Assembly: GCF_900113925.1 (NCBI RefSeq) | Contig: NZ_FORD01000015.1 | Span: forward strand, 1 to 64,000 | DNA length: 64,000 bases | Origin: Nitrosomonas sp. Nm34 | Lineage (GTDB): Bacteria > Pseudomonadota > Gammaproteobacteria > Burkholderiales > Nitrosomonadaceae | Reading direction: 5' to 3' | Shown here: in pieces, positions 56,370 through 64,000 of the stretch | Position numbering within the stretch: position 1 is the stretch's first letter | Layout of the letters: every line of letters begins with the position of its first letter | Position numbers and translations under genes: made by a program | Notes under the pieces: generated by a model | Told to the model about the DNA's origin: nothing | Seen by the model: the letters and a program-made list of their open reading frames with translations, nothing else | The model's database searches: none

Positions 56370-57980
56370 ATGATTGCTCAAGAAGTAAAACGACGCCGCA
56401 CATTCGCTATTATTTCTCACCCGGATGCAGGCAAAACAACATTAACTGAGAAATTGCTTATGTTTGCGGGAGCAATCCATATCGCGGGTAGCGTCAAGGC
56501 TCGTAAAGCAAGCCGTTATGCAACTTCTGACTGGATGGAGATCGAAAAACAACGGGGTATTTCGGTCGCAAGCTCGGTAATGCAAATGGAATATCGGGAT
56601 CATGTCATCAATTTGCTTGATACCCCAGGGCACCAAGATTTCTCCGAAGACACCTATCGTGTGCTTACCGCGGTAGATGCTGCTTTGATGGTCATTGATG
56701 CTGCTAATGGTGTGGAAGCACAAACCCTGCGCCTACTGGAGGTATGTCGTGCGCGCAATACACCCATCCTCACTTTCATTAATAAAATGGATCGTGAAGT
56801 TCGTAATCCACTTGACCTGATTGATGAAATCGAGCGCACGCTCGGCATGGCAACGATCCCCTTTACCTGGCCAATAGGGATGGGCAAGCAATTTCATGGC
56901 GTATTTGACCTTCAACATCACTGCGTGCGCGTATTCCACCCAGGCGCTGACCGTGTTGAAAATGAAAATGAAAGGGTCATCAGTAATCTAGAGAATAAAG
57001 CGTTGATTGAACGTTTTGGTGAAAACTTCATTGAAGCGCGCCAGGAAATGGATTTAGTTCGTGGTGTATCGCCGGAATTCGATCATACTGCCTTTCTTGC
57101 TGGGAAGCAAACGCCAGTATTTTTTGGTTCAGCAATCAATAATTTCGGTGTACGCGAAATTCTTGATGCACTCATTGAACTCGCCCCTCCTCCTAAATCA
57201 CGCCAATCCATTCAGCGTGAAGTTCCGCCGGTGGAACCTAAATTCTCAGGTGTCGTTTTCAAAATCCAGGCCAACATGAATCCTGCGCATCGCGATCGTA
57301 TTGCATTTGTCCGTATCTGCTCGGGTGAATTCAAACGCGGCATGAATCTCAAAATTGTCCGGAGTGGCAAAGAAGTACGTACTAATACAGTCGTTTCATT
57401 CTTGTCGCAACGACGGGAACTGCTTGAAATTGCGTATGCTGGTGATATTATCGGCATTCCTAATCATGGCACATTGCAACTAGGCGACACCCTTACTGAA
57501 GGGGAAACACTGCATTTCACCGGACTTCCTTTTTTTGCACCCGAAATATTCCAGACAGTCGAAATTGCTGATCCAATGCGAAGCAAACAGCTCAAACTAG
57601 GCCTAACACAATTAGGTGAAGAAGGCGCGATCCAGGTTTTTCGCCCCCACATAGGCAGTAGCCTATTACTAGGAGCAGTGGGAAATTTGCAGTTTGAGGT
57701 CGTGACACATAGGCTGCAGCACGAATATGGGGTAGATGCTCGCATTGCTGCTGCCAAATATCAATTAGCACGCTGGATTACTGCTAATGATCCCCAGGAA
57801 CTGCAACGCTTCATCGACTCAAACGCACACCGGATTGCTTATGATGCGGTCGATGCGCCTACATTTCTTGCTTCATTCGCTGCGGAAATTAGTGTAGCGA
57901 AGGAGAATTGGCCAGCTATCAGCTTTCACAAAATGCGTGAACATGCGGGATTAGTATTTCAAACCCAGGCGGATTATTGA
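56370..57980 (+). CDS. prfC: Peptide chain release factor 3
   Basis: The 536-residue GTPase removes release factors 1 and 2 from the ribosome after termination. The G motifs are SHPDAGKTTLTEK (G1), QRGISVASSVMQ (G2), DTPGHQDFSEDTYR (G3) and FINKMDRE (G4). Domain II begins near FSGVVFKIQANMNPAHRDRI. The C-terminus ends HKMREHAGLVFQTQADY. AAGGA lies 10 nt before the ATG. It is 32 bp after the ABC ATPase gene, but a functional link is unlikely. Confidence 0.96.
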   Translation: MIAQEVKRRRTFAIISHPDAGKTTLTEKLLMFAGAIHIAGSVKARKASRYATSDWMEIEKQRGISVASSVMQMEYRDHVINLLDTPGHQDFSEDTYRVLTAVDAALMVIDAANGVEAQTLRLLEVCRARNTPILTFINKMDREVRNPLDLIDEIERTLGMATIPFTWPIGMGKQFHGVFDLQHHCVRVFHPGADRVENENERVISNLENKALIERFGENFIEARQEMDLVRGVSPEFDHTAFLAGKQTPVFFGSAINNFGVREILDALIELAPPPKSRQSIQREVPPVEPKFSGVVFKIQANMNPAHRDRIAFVRICSGEFKRGMNLKIVRSGKEVRTNTVVSFLSQRRELLEIAYAGDIIGIPNHGTLQLGDTLTEGETLHFTGLPFFAPEIFQTVEIADPMRSKQLKLGLTQLGEEGAIQVFRPHIGSSLLLGAVGNLQFEVVTHRLQHEYGVDARIAAAKYQLARWITANDPQELQRFIDSNAHRIAYDAVDAPTFLASFAAEISVAKENWPAISFHKMREHAGLVFQTQADY

Positions 57981-58201
57981 AAAAAATTAATCTTCTGACT
58001 ACGCATTTTAATTACCACTTTCGAATCAACAAAAGTCTCAAAAATATATCATTCTTTGAGTTTCAAATATATTTGCCCCTTTCTTTATTCTTACAATGTT
58101 ATGAAACTTTAATGAAGCTAACTCCTCCAATTTTGATCAAAATAGAAATGGCTTGTTCGAAGTAAAGTTAAGGTATTTGTAAGAATATGATGGAGATTCT
58201 C

Positions 58202-58726
58202 ATGATAAAGAATAGCTTTCTATATTTAATGATCGCTTTTCTCGTAATGGTGATGAATGAGGCGGCATGGGCAAATCATAGTCACGGTCACACACATCAT
58301 AGCCATAATTCTTATAGTTTTGGATTAGGAGTGGGAGTGGGACCAGGTTACGGTGCTGGACCTTTTGGCTACTATGGAGGCTATCGTAGTGGATTTTATG
58401 GTAACTATTCTTTTGGCTACCCCTATTATTACAGACCTTATTATCGTAGCGGATTGTATGGCAGTTATTCTTTTGGCTATCCTTACTACTCTCCCTATTA
58501 TTACGGAACCTACTATGGAGGATATGTGACACCTTTTTATTATCCTCCTGTTTATGTTGCTCCTCCAACCCCCCCGGTTTATATCCAGCAACCAAGTATT
58601 CGACAATCTTCCCCGCCACCAGAAACCAATTACTGGCATTATTGTGAAAACCCAGCAGGTTATTATCCTTATGTCAAGAAATGCCCAGGTGGGTGGATAA
58701 AAGTTCCTCCCCAGCCTCAAGAATAA
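58202..58726 (+). CDS. Exported Gly/Tyr-rich protein
   Basis: The 174-residue product has a signal peptide (MIKNSFLYLMIAFLVMVMNE ending AAWA), then a short His-rich start (HSHGHTHHSHN). Two imperfect repeats follow, each around YRSGFYGNYSFGYPYYY or YRSGLYGSYSFGYPYY. The end WHYCENPAGYYPYVKKCPGG and WIKVPPQP is a conserved two-Cys module that I remember from many proteobacterial hypothetical proteins. GGAG with a 6-nt gap fixes the start at 58202. It is followed 15 bp later by a glycine-zipper protein and probably shares its message. The function is unknown; an outer-membrane or surface role is likely. Confidence 0.75.
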   Translation: MIKNSFLYLMIAFLVMVMNEAAWANHSHGHTHHSHNSYSFGLGVGVGPGYGAGPFGYYGGYRSGFYGNYSFGYPYYYRPYYRSGLYGSYSFGYPYYSPYYYGTYYGGYVTPFYYPPVYVAPPTPPVYIQQPSIRQSSPPPETNYWHYCENPAGYYPYVKKCPGGWIKVPPQPQE

Positions 58727-58741
58727 TTTAAGGAGCTATCC

Positions 58742-59206
58742 ATGCAAAAGATTTTAAGATTCAGTTATCTTTTACCAGCTCTTTTGTGCATCGCATGCGT
58801 GCAGATACCTAATGGTCCAAGCGTTATGGTTCTGCCAGGTACAGATAAAAGTTTTGATCAATTTCGTAGCGATGATCATCTTTGCAAACAATACGCTAGT
58901 CAGCAAGACCGTAGTCAGACTACCGGACAAGCTTCCATTGCCAGTGGAGTGGAAAGTGCGGCAGTGGGTAGCGCCCTTGGTGCAGCTGCAGGTGCAGCGA
59001 TTGGAGGTGGACGTGGGGCGGCAATAGGTGCTGGCAGCGGCTTGCTGGCAGGCAGTTTAACTGGCAGCGAAGCAGCTCAAACCTCTAGAAATCTCAGTCA
59101 AGAGCGTTATGATATTACTTATATTCAGTGTATGTATGCAAATGGTCACCGTATTCCAGTAGCAGGCCAATTTTTGGATGAGTCTTACGTCAACCAGCCC
59201 TATTAA
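58742..59206 (+). CDS. Glycine-zipper envelope protein, possible lipoprotein
   Basis: The 154-residue product begins MQKILRFSYLLPALLCIAC, a lipoprotein-like signal although CIAC is an atypical lipobox. Residues about 75-110 form a glycine zipper (SALGAAAGAAIGGGRGAAIG and AGSGLLAGSL), which usually inserts in membranes. Two further Cys lie in DDHLCKQYAS and YIQCMYANGHRIP. The ending RIPVAGQFLDESY recurs in a group of YmgG-like hypothetical proteins. The partner upstream is the Gly/Tyr-rich protein. AAGGAGC precedes the ATG. Confidence 0.78.
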   Translation: MQKILRFSYLLPALLCIACVQIPNGPSVMVLPGTDKSFDQFRSDDHLCKQYASQQDRSQTTGQASIASGVESAAVGSALGAAAGAAIGGGRGAAIGAGSGLLAGSLTGSEAAQTSRNLSQERYDITYIQCMYANGHRIPVAGQFLDESYVNQPY

Positions 59207-59263
59207 TGCTGCTACTATTCCACCTGCGGCAAAAAATATTCCACCAATTGGCGATCCTCCTCT

Positions 59264-59367
59264 ACTTCCATTTCTAAATCAAAACTGGCGCGAAGGCGAG
59301 CCGGAGACAGCATCAATAATACAGCAAGGTGAAGCCGATAAAGTCAGTTTTAATTTAGAAATGGAGT
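59264..59367 (+). repeat. ~100-bp palindromic intergenic repeat, copy 10
   Basis: Left ACTTCCATTTCTAAATCAAA, core GCGAAGGCGAGCCGGAGACA, right TTTAATTTAGAAATGGAGT. The short frame through it is not a gene. Confidence 0.88.
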
Positions 59368-59468
59368 AACTAGTTAAGATCGGAAAACAATCTTAATAAG
59401 CATTATCAATTATATGTTAGAATTCGAAAGCTATTGGTGCAATTAATAATAAAAGGAGTCTACTATAT

Positions 59469-59705
59469 ATGGCAGCGAAAGCTATTTTTTATCATGCGGG
59501 TTGCCCCGTATGCGTTGCAGCGGAACACGCTGTGGCCGATGCAATTGATCGTTCAAAATATCAGGTTGAAATTGTGCATCTAGGGACTGATAAATCTCGA
59601 ATCGGCGAAGCGGAAGCTGCCGGGGTCAAATCAGTTCCAGCGCTTGTAATAGATGGCGCAGCGTTCCACATCAACTTTGGCGCCAGTATTGACGATCTGA
59701 AATAA
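59469..59705 (+). CDS. Small thioredoxin/glutaredoxin-like protein
   Basis: The 78-residue product has the thioredoxin-fold redox motif CPVC near residues 12-15 (FYHAGCPVCVAAEHAV). The cis-Pro block KSVPALVIDGAAFHINFGAS follows. It lacks a signal peptide, so it should act in the cytosol. The small size fits glutaredoxin- or NrdH-like proteins; the partner is unknown. AAAGGAG with a 9-nt gap precedes the ATG, and a strong terminator lies about 40 nt after the stop, so it is a single-gene unit. Confidence 0.87.
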   Translation: MAAKAIFYHAGCPVCVAAEHAVADAIDRSKYQVEIVHLGTDKSRIGEAEAAGVKSVPALVIDGAAFHINFGASIDDLK

Positions 59706-59743
59706 TACTTTCATCTTGATTAGTCTGATCGTTAACTTACTAG

Positions 59744-59768
59744 CACCCCCAGCGATGGGGGTTTTTAT
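59744..59768 (+). terminator. Intrinsic terminator after the thioredoxin-like gene
   Basis: ACCCCC and GGGGGT form a GC stem with a 6-nt loop, followed by TTTTATTT. Confidence 0.88.
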
Positions 59769-59999
59769 TTGGAAAAACCTGGGGGAATACTCAAGCAATT
59801 TAGCCCAAATTTAACATTCGCTATAAAATATAGCGACAATCAAACAATTAACACAAACTAATAATTTTTTGTTATTAGCTTATCCTGATCTATAACATGG
59901 GTTGTGTGAATACCCCCTACTCATAATACTTTTGATCCGAACTGGAATATCTTTGAGATCGCGTAGGGCTACTATTATACAGCCGTTAAATCATACTGA

Positions 60000-60083
60000 T
60001 TAATCATCAAATGCCTGATCAGCTCGTTCTACTGCTGCCTTCAAAATTTCAGAATAGGCTAAAAATTCAATAATTAGGTTCAT
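60000..60083 (-). CDS. Candidate 27-residue ORF overlapping the maeA end
   Basis: An ATG at 60083 opens a 27-codon frame (MNLIIEFLAYSEILKAAVER, then seven more residues) overlapping the last 17 bases of maeA in another frame. It looks helical and amphipathic. No ribosome-binding site is visible, so it may be the ancestral end of a longer protein or chance. Confidence 0.2.
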   Translation of the reverse strand: MNLIIEFLAYSEILKAAVERADQAFDD

Positions 60084-61677
60084 ACATAAGAGTACGAACA
60101 TATGTCGTTAGATCTTCAGGAAGAGCGTCATCCACGAGCCCTTCCTGCTGAGCAACCTGGCAAATTGCCACGGCAATAGCATGAGAAACACTGCGAATAC
60201 GGTTAAGTGATGGATAAATTGCACCCACCTCAATTTCCTCTGGTAAAACCATATTTGCAAGCACCCTGGCTGCAATCAAGAACATACTGTCTGTGATCAA
60301 CCGCGCTCTACTAGCTATCACACCGAGCCCAACACCTGGAAAGATATAAGCATTATTCCCCTGAGCGGGTTTGAATAGTTTCTCGCCCAATCTGAAAGCC
60401 GGGAATGGACTACCGCTGGCAAAAATAGCCCGCCCGTCTGTCCATCGATAGGCTTCTTCAGCCGTACACTCTGTGTGAGAAGTAGGGTTGGACAATGCAA
60501 TGATGACTGGCCGTTCATTAAATTGCGCCATTTTTCTAATAGCCGCTTCACTAAAGGCGCCAGCCACACCCGTCGCCCCAATCAAGACATCGGGCTGAAT
60601 GCTTTCGATCGCTTCCAGAAAATTGACTGAAGCATGGTCGTGAGCAAAAGGTCGGATGCGCGGCTTAAAGTGCTCACGACCTGATACCACTAACCCTTGT
60701 CTGTCCACAAACGAAATCCTTGATCTGGCAACATCTTCACTGAGACCGGCCGCACAAAATGCTGGCATCATCAATTCAGCAATACCGGTCGCTGCTGAAC
60801 CCGTCCCAAGTAACATAATTTTTAAATCAGTAAACGCTTTGCGCGTTATCCGGCAAGAAGTATAAATACCCGCAAGCGTAACGGCTGCGGTACCTTGAAT
60901 ATCATCATTAAAACAGCGCGCCTGTTTTCGATAACGATCAAGCAGATAAAAAGCATTCTGACTTTGAAAATCTTCGAATTGAATTAGTGCATTGGGAAAT
61001 TTTGTCTGAATAGCCTGGACAAACTCATCAATTAATGACAAGTAAGCACGTTCTGTTAATCGTGGATGAGGACAGCCCAAGTAAAGCAAATCTTCCCGCA
61101 AGGTTTGATTATTCGTTCCAACGTCGAGCATCATTGGCAAGCATTGTGTCGGGTGAATACCTCCACAAGCCACATACAAAGCGGTCTTGCCTATCGAGAT
61201 TCCCATACCATTCGCGCCCAAATCGCCAAGCCCCAATATCCTCTCCCCATCAGTGACTACCACGATACGTACATCCGTTTCATACCAGTTATCAAGTATC
61301 GAGGCGATCTCACCGCGATCCTCCGGGGTAATATAAAAACCCTGTGGCTTTCTGTAGATATGAGCAAATTGCTTACAAGCTTCACCTACAGTAGGCGTAT
61401 AAACTAGAGGCATGATCTCATCGAGATGATCGATCATAGTCCGGTAAAATAATCGCTGATTGCGCTCCAGCAAGCTATTCAGAAAAATATATTTTTCAAT
61501 ATCGCTATTTTTCCTGCGCAGATTACCTAACGCTCTTTCTTGCTGCGTTTTGATATTCGTTACCTTATAAGGTAGTAACCCACGCACGCCAAATTGATTG
61601 CGCTCTTCGCGTGAAAAAGCGGTTGATTTATTTTGAGCTGGATCATCCAACAACGACTTTCCTCGCAATAACTTCAT
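60067..61677 (-). CDS. maeA: NAD-type malic enzyme
   Basis: The 536-residue enzyme decarboxylates malate to pyruvate with reduction of NAD+. LMPLVYTPTVGEACKQFAHI and GERILGLGDLGANGMGI carry the catalytic Tyr and the substrate region. VGTNNQTLREDLLYLG and FEDFQSQNAFYLLDRY follow, with CFNDDIQGTAAVTLAG for the divalent metal. LLGTGSAATGIAELM is the nucleotide fold, and ALSNPTSHTECTAEEAY is late conserved. The length equals the SfcA-type enzymes. The gene is monocistronic and divergent from the haemoglobin gene. Confidence 0.95.
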   Translation of the reverse strand: MKLLRGKSLLDDPAQNKSTAFSREERNQFGVRGLLPYKVTNIKTQQERALGNLRRKNSDIEKYIFLNSLLERNQRLFYRTMIDHLDEIMPLVYTPTVGEACKQFAHIYRKPQGFYITPEDRGEIASILDNWYETDVRIVVVTDGERILGLGDLGANGMGISIGKTALYVACGGIHPTQCLPMMLDVGTNNQTLREDLLYLGCPHPRLTERAYLSLIDEFVQAIQTKFPNALIQFEDFQSQNAFYLLDRYRKQARCFNDDIQGTAAVTLAGIYTSCRITRKAFTDLKIMLLGTGSAATGIAELMMPAFCAAGLSEDVARSRISFVDRQGLVVSGREHFKPRIRPFAHDHASVNFLEAIESIQPDVLIGATGVAGAFSEAAIRKMAQFNERPVIIALSNPTSHTECTAEEAYRWTDGRAIFASGSPFPAFRLGEKLFKPAQGNNAYIFPGVGLGVIASRARLITDSMFLIAARVLANMVLPEEIEVGAIYPSLNRIRSVSHAIAVAICQVAQQEGLVDDALPEDLTTYVRTLMYEPNY

Positions 61678-62023
61678 CTCGATCGCCTTATTAAATGAAT
61701 ATCTCGGGTTAAAGCGTTTAAAATTGCTTTATGCTATTTTGTTATAATTATTCTGTTGCAGTCATTTTCTATACATAATGATATTTTCAGCGAAAAAACA
61801 CATGACACCTCCCTTTATAAATACTTTTGGATTAGTTGTTCTAATCTTAAGCCCCTCATTAGACAATCTATACTGTAACCGATAAACTAGCAGAAAAATT
61901 CAAAAAGAAACTATAGACTTATCATCACATGTATTACAGCATACGTCGAGACCAAAAGAATTAGTTTCGCACCGTTGCAAGAGAATTTTTAATCAAAAAT
62001 ATAATTAAAAAAATATAATTATT
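61678..62023. other. Divergent AT-rich space of about 350 bp
   Basis: This should hold promoters for maeA and the truncated haemoglobin gene. I looked for FNR- and NsrR-like boxes and saw none that is convincing. Confidence 0.4.
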
Positions 62024-62455
62024 ATGACAGCACATTCCATACCTGCACCTCATCCGGATCTCTATACTGAAGAAGAAGTCTCACGGTTAGTTCATAATTT
62101 TTACGCAAAAGCGAGAAAAGATCCTGGTCTTGGGCCAATTTTTGAAGAGCATGTGATTGACTGGGACGCGCATTTCGTTCAAATGACTAATTTCTGGTCG
62201 GCGCAGTTACGCGGCACTAGCCGCTTCCGAGGCGCTCCCATGCCTAAACATATTGCTCTTCCAGAGCTCAATGCAGCTCTCTTTAAACAATGGCTACGGC
62301 TATTTAAAGAAACGACACTTGAATTGGGCAACCCCGTATTGAAGCAGCATGCAGATACGGTGGCTACTTTTATTGCAGGCAGATTATGGCTCGGTTATCA
62401 AATGAGTAATTTTCCAGATCAACAACCGACCGAGCTTTTTGCTGAAACGCGTTGA
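62024..62455 (+). CDS. Group III truncated haemoglobin
   Basis: The 143-residue product is a small haem protein of the 2-on-2 fold, group III. VHNFYAKARKDPGLGPIFEE has Tyr27 in helix B. TNFWSAQLRGTSRFRGAPMP is the characteristic CD-E segment. His76 in PMPKHIALP is the proximal haem ligand, and Trp90 in FKQWLRLF is typical. The exact role of group III proteins is unsettled; oxygen or nitric oxide chemistry is suggested. NO handling would suit an ammonia oxidiser, but no NO-responsive site is visible. The ATG has no clear Shine-Dalgarno. Confidence 0.93.
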   Translation: MTAHSIPAPHPDLYTEEEVSRLVHNFYAKARKDPGLGPIFEEHVIDWDAHFVQMTNFWSAQLRGTSRFRGAPMPKHIALPELNAALFKQWLRLFKETTLELGNPVLKQHADTVATFIAGRLWLGYQMSNFPDQQPTELFAETR

Positions 62456-62528
62456 TTTAATTAATAAGACCATCTTGATCGTTTGAAGCAATCACTACGA
62501 CATCCTTTCCATTAATCAACGTCATATC

Positions 62529-63488
62529 ATGCAAGTTTGCCGAAGGGCTTCACCTAGATCAGAAGCACCGGTAGCATTAACCATAGGTAATTTTGATGGG
62601 GTGCATTTAGGCCACCAGGCCATGCTGGCACGTCTGAAACAAGCGGCTAATCAATTGAACATTGCTGCCTGTGTTATGACGTTTGAGCCTCATCCGCGTG
62701 AATTTCTGGCTCCTCAGCAGGCACCGACACGTCTTACCAGCTTACGTGAAAAACTGGAACTCTTGGCAGAATCAGGCATAGATCGTGTTTATGTTTACCG
62801 CTTCAGCCATGATTTTGCAAAAATTGATGCAGAATCTTTCATAACACATATTCTTCAACAGGAGCTTGCTGTTCGTTGGCTCCTGGTCGGAGAAGATTTT
62901 CGTTTCGGTGCTCAACGTGCTGGGAATGTTCAGATGGTAAAAACATTTTCTCAAAGATCGGGCAGTTTTGAAGTAGAAATCATGCCCAATTTTAGTGTGA
63001 ATGGCTTACGCGTATCGAGCACCGCTATACGGCAAGCATTGGCTTGCGGCAATCTAGATCTTGCTAAACAATTATTAGGGCGTCCTTACAGCATAAGCGG
63101 ACGTGTCGTGAACGGTGACAAATTAGGAAAACAAATTGGATTTCCCACAGCTAATATCCAACTAAAACATAATCGCCCTCCTCTGATGGGTATTTTCGTC
63201 GTTGAAATCAGTAGTGAAGCTAACTCACCTTTTTCTGCAACGATGCGTGGGGTAGCCAGTCTGGGCATACGACCGACCACTCATGCAAAGAGTGAACCCA
63301 TTCTCGAAGTTCATTTATTCGATTTCCATAAAGAGATTTATGGCTATCATTTACGCGTACATTTTCTGCACAAACTCAGAGATGAGGAAAAATATCCTGA
63401 TTTAGTTACGCTTACCACGCAAATAGCACGAGATGTCGAGGATGCAAAAGACTTTTTTTTAACTCAGGAAAACCTCGTTTCACAATAA
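62529..63488 (+). CDS. ribF: Bifunctional riboflavin kinase / FAD synthetase
   Basis: The 319-residue enzyme makes FMN from riboflavin and then FAD. The N-terminal FAD-synthetase domain has [20 protein letters not shown] and [16 protein letters not shown], plus [10 protein letters not shown]. The C-terminal riboflavin-kinase domain has [20 protein letters not shown] with the metal-binding PTAN and a late [14 protein letters not shown]. The order ribF-ileS is widely conserved in proteobacteria and usually continues with lspA. ribF and ileS are 19 bp apart. Confidence 0.96.
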   Translation: MQVCRRASPRSEAPVALTIGNFDGVHLGHQAMLARLKQAANQLNIAACVMTFEPHPREFLAPQQAPTRLTSLREKLELLAESGIDRVYVYRFSHDFAKIDAESFITHILQQELAVRWLLVGEDFRFGAQRAGNVQMVKTFSQRSGSFEVEIMPNFSVNGLRVSSTAIRQALACGNLDLAKQLLGRPYSISGRVVNGDKLGKQIGFPTANIQLKHNRPPLMGIFVVEISSEANSPFSATMRGVASLGIRPTTHAKSEPILEVHLFDFHKEIYGYHLRVHFLHKLRDEEKYPDLVTLTTQIARDVEDAKDFFLTQENLVSQ

Positions 63489-63507
63489 AGAACCACATCA
63501 ACCCTCC

Positions 63508-64000
63508 ATGACTGACTACAAAAAAACACTCAATCTACCCGATACTCCTTTTCCGATGCGTGGTGATCTTGCCAAGCGCGAACCACATATGCTCAAAGCT
63601 TGGCAAGAGAAACAGCTTTATCAGAAAATTCGTGCTGCTAGTCAAGGGCGCCCTAAATTTATTCTGCACGATGGCCCACCCTATGCCAATGGAGATATCC
63701 ATATCGGCCATGCCGTTAACAAAATCCTCAAGGACATCATTATTAAAAGCAAGACACTGGCAGGCTTTGATGCCCCTTATGTTCCAGGCTGGGATTGTCA
63801 TGGCTTACCCATTGAGCACCAGATCGAAAAAAAGCATGGCAAACACCTTCCCCCCGATCAGGTGCGTGCACTCTGCCGTACGTTTGCTCAAGAGCAAGTC
63901 GAACGACAAAAGGTTGATTTCATTCGGTTGGGCGTATTAGGAGATTGGGAGCACCCTTATCTCACCATGAATTACCAGACTGAAGCAGGTATCATCCGGG
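63508..64000 (+). CDS. ileS: Isoleucyl-tRNA synthetase, 5' part
   Basis: The frame starts [20 protein letters not shown] at 63508 and runs off the window after 164 codons. [20 protein letters not shown] contains the HIGH-type motif of class I synthetases. [20 protein letters not shown] follows and is diagnostic of IleRS. The enzyme charges tRNA-Ile and edits valine. It follows ribF directly. Confidence 0.97.
   Translation, partial: MTDYKKTLNLPDTPFPMRGDLAKREPHMLKAWQEKQLYQKIRAASQGRPKFILHDGPPYANGDIHIGHAVNKILKDIIIKSKTLAGFDAPYVPGWDCHGLPIEHQIEKKHGKHLPPDQVRALCRTFAQEQVERQKVDFIRLGVLGDWEHPYLTMNYQTEAGIIR

Noticed and set aside
59178..59369. 63-codon frame after the glycine-zipper gene
   Set aside because: It overlaps the end of that gene and runs through the palindromic repeat; the same peptide appears wherever the repeat is open in this frame.

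Overview
The window looks like chromosome of a Gram-negative betaproteobacterium, most likely a relative of Nitrosomonas. This is inferred from gene content: a fimT-pilV-pilW-pilX-pilY1-pilE minor-pilin block, a B12-dependent class II ribonucleotide reductase, a porin with a terminal Phe, a MutL carrying the endonuclease motif, and many small palindromic intergenic repeats. No ammonia-oxidation gene is present, so the genus is a guess. The DNA is moderately AT-rich, most intergenic spaces are short, and gene decay is concentrated in one stretch.

Layout. 0-3.3 kb is a sparse, AT-rich region with a TTAA-flanked 182-bp element and small exported low-complexity proteins (His-rich and Ser/Thr/Pro-rich). 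3.3-5.6 kb carries a periplasmic chorismate mutase/cyclohexadienyl dehydratase fusion and a nucleosidase. 5.7-10.2 kb is an accessory, decaying stretch: a broken pyrimidine-dimer glycosylase, a Blc lipocalin, a ParDE toxin-antitoxin pair, a broken SpoIIAA-like gene, an IS5-type transposase remnant, a broken PD-(D/E)XK-like gene and an unknown ORF. It ends near a tRNA-Arg at 10.6 kb. 11-18.3 kb is a minus-strand run: amidohydrolase, MFS exporter, pirin and isochorismatase-like hydrolase, with zwf upstream. 18.5-25.3 kb holds nrdJ and an archease-rtcB-uspA-pncA-pncB operon (RNA repair plus NAD salvage). 25.7-29.2 kb has a divergent DAHP synthase, ispH and thiO. 29.4-36 kb is the type IV pilus minor-pilin operon. 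36-41 kb has rpiA-phoU-ppx and mutL. 41-48 kb has an FNR-like box, lon, a methyltransferase-like membrane protein, two DUF4124 proteins and glnA. 48.5-57 kb has hslR, a porin, a HerA/YjgR-type ATPase, an oligopeptide ABC transporter part and prfC. 58-64 kb has two exported small proteins, a thioredoxin-like protein, malic enzyme, a group III truncated haemoglobin, ribF and the start of ileS.

The strongest non-genic signal is a family of about 100-bp imperfect palindromes with 24-nt inverted arms. Ten near-full copies and one half copy are spread over the window, almost all strictly between genes and in both orientations. Two copies lie inside apparent operons (archease-rtcB and pilY1-pilE). 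A second, unrelated 69-bp palindrome occurs twice, in inverted orientation, bounding the decayed 8.5-10.2 kb segment.

I did not find a clear, complete new defence or biosynthetic system. The most promising leads are the periplasmic Phe-route fusion, the DAHP synthase with altered active-site residues, the RNA-repair/NAD-salvage operon, the palindromic repeat families, and several tiny ORFs with good ribosome-binding sites. All assignments are by reading the sequence; no database search was run.
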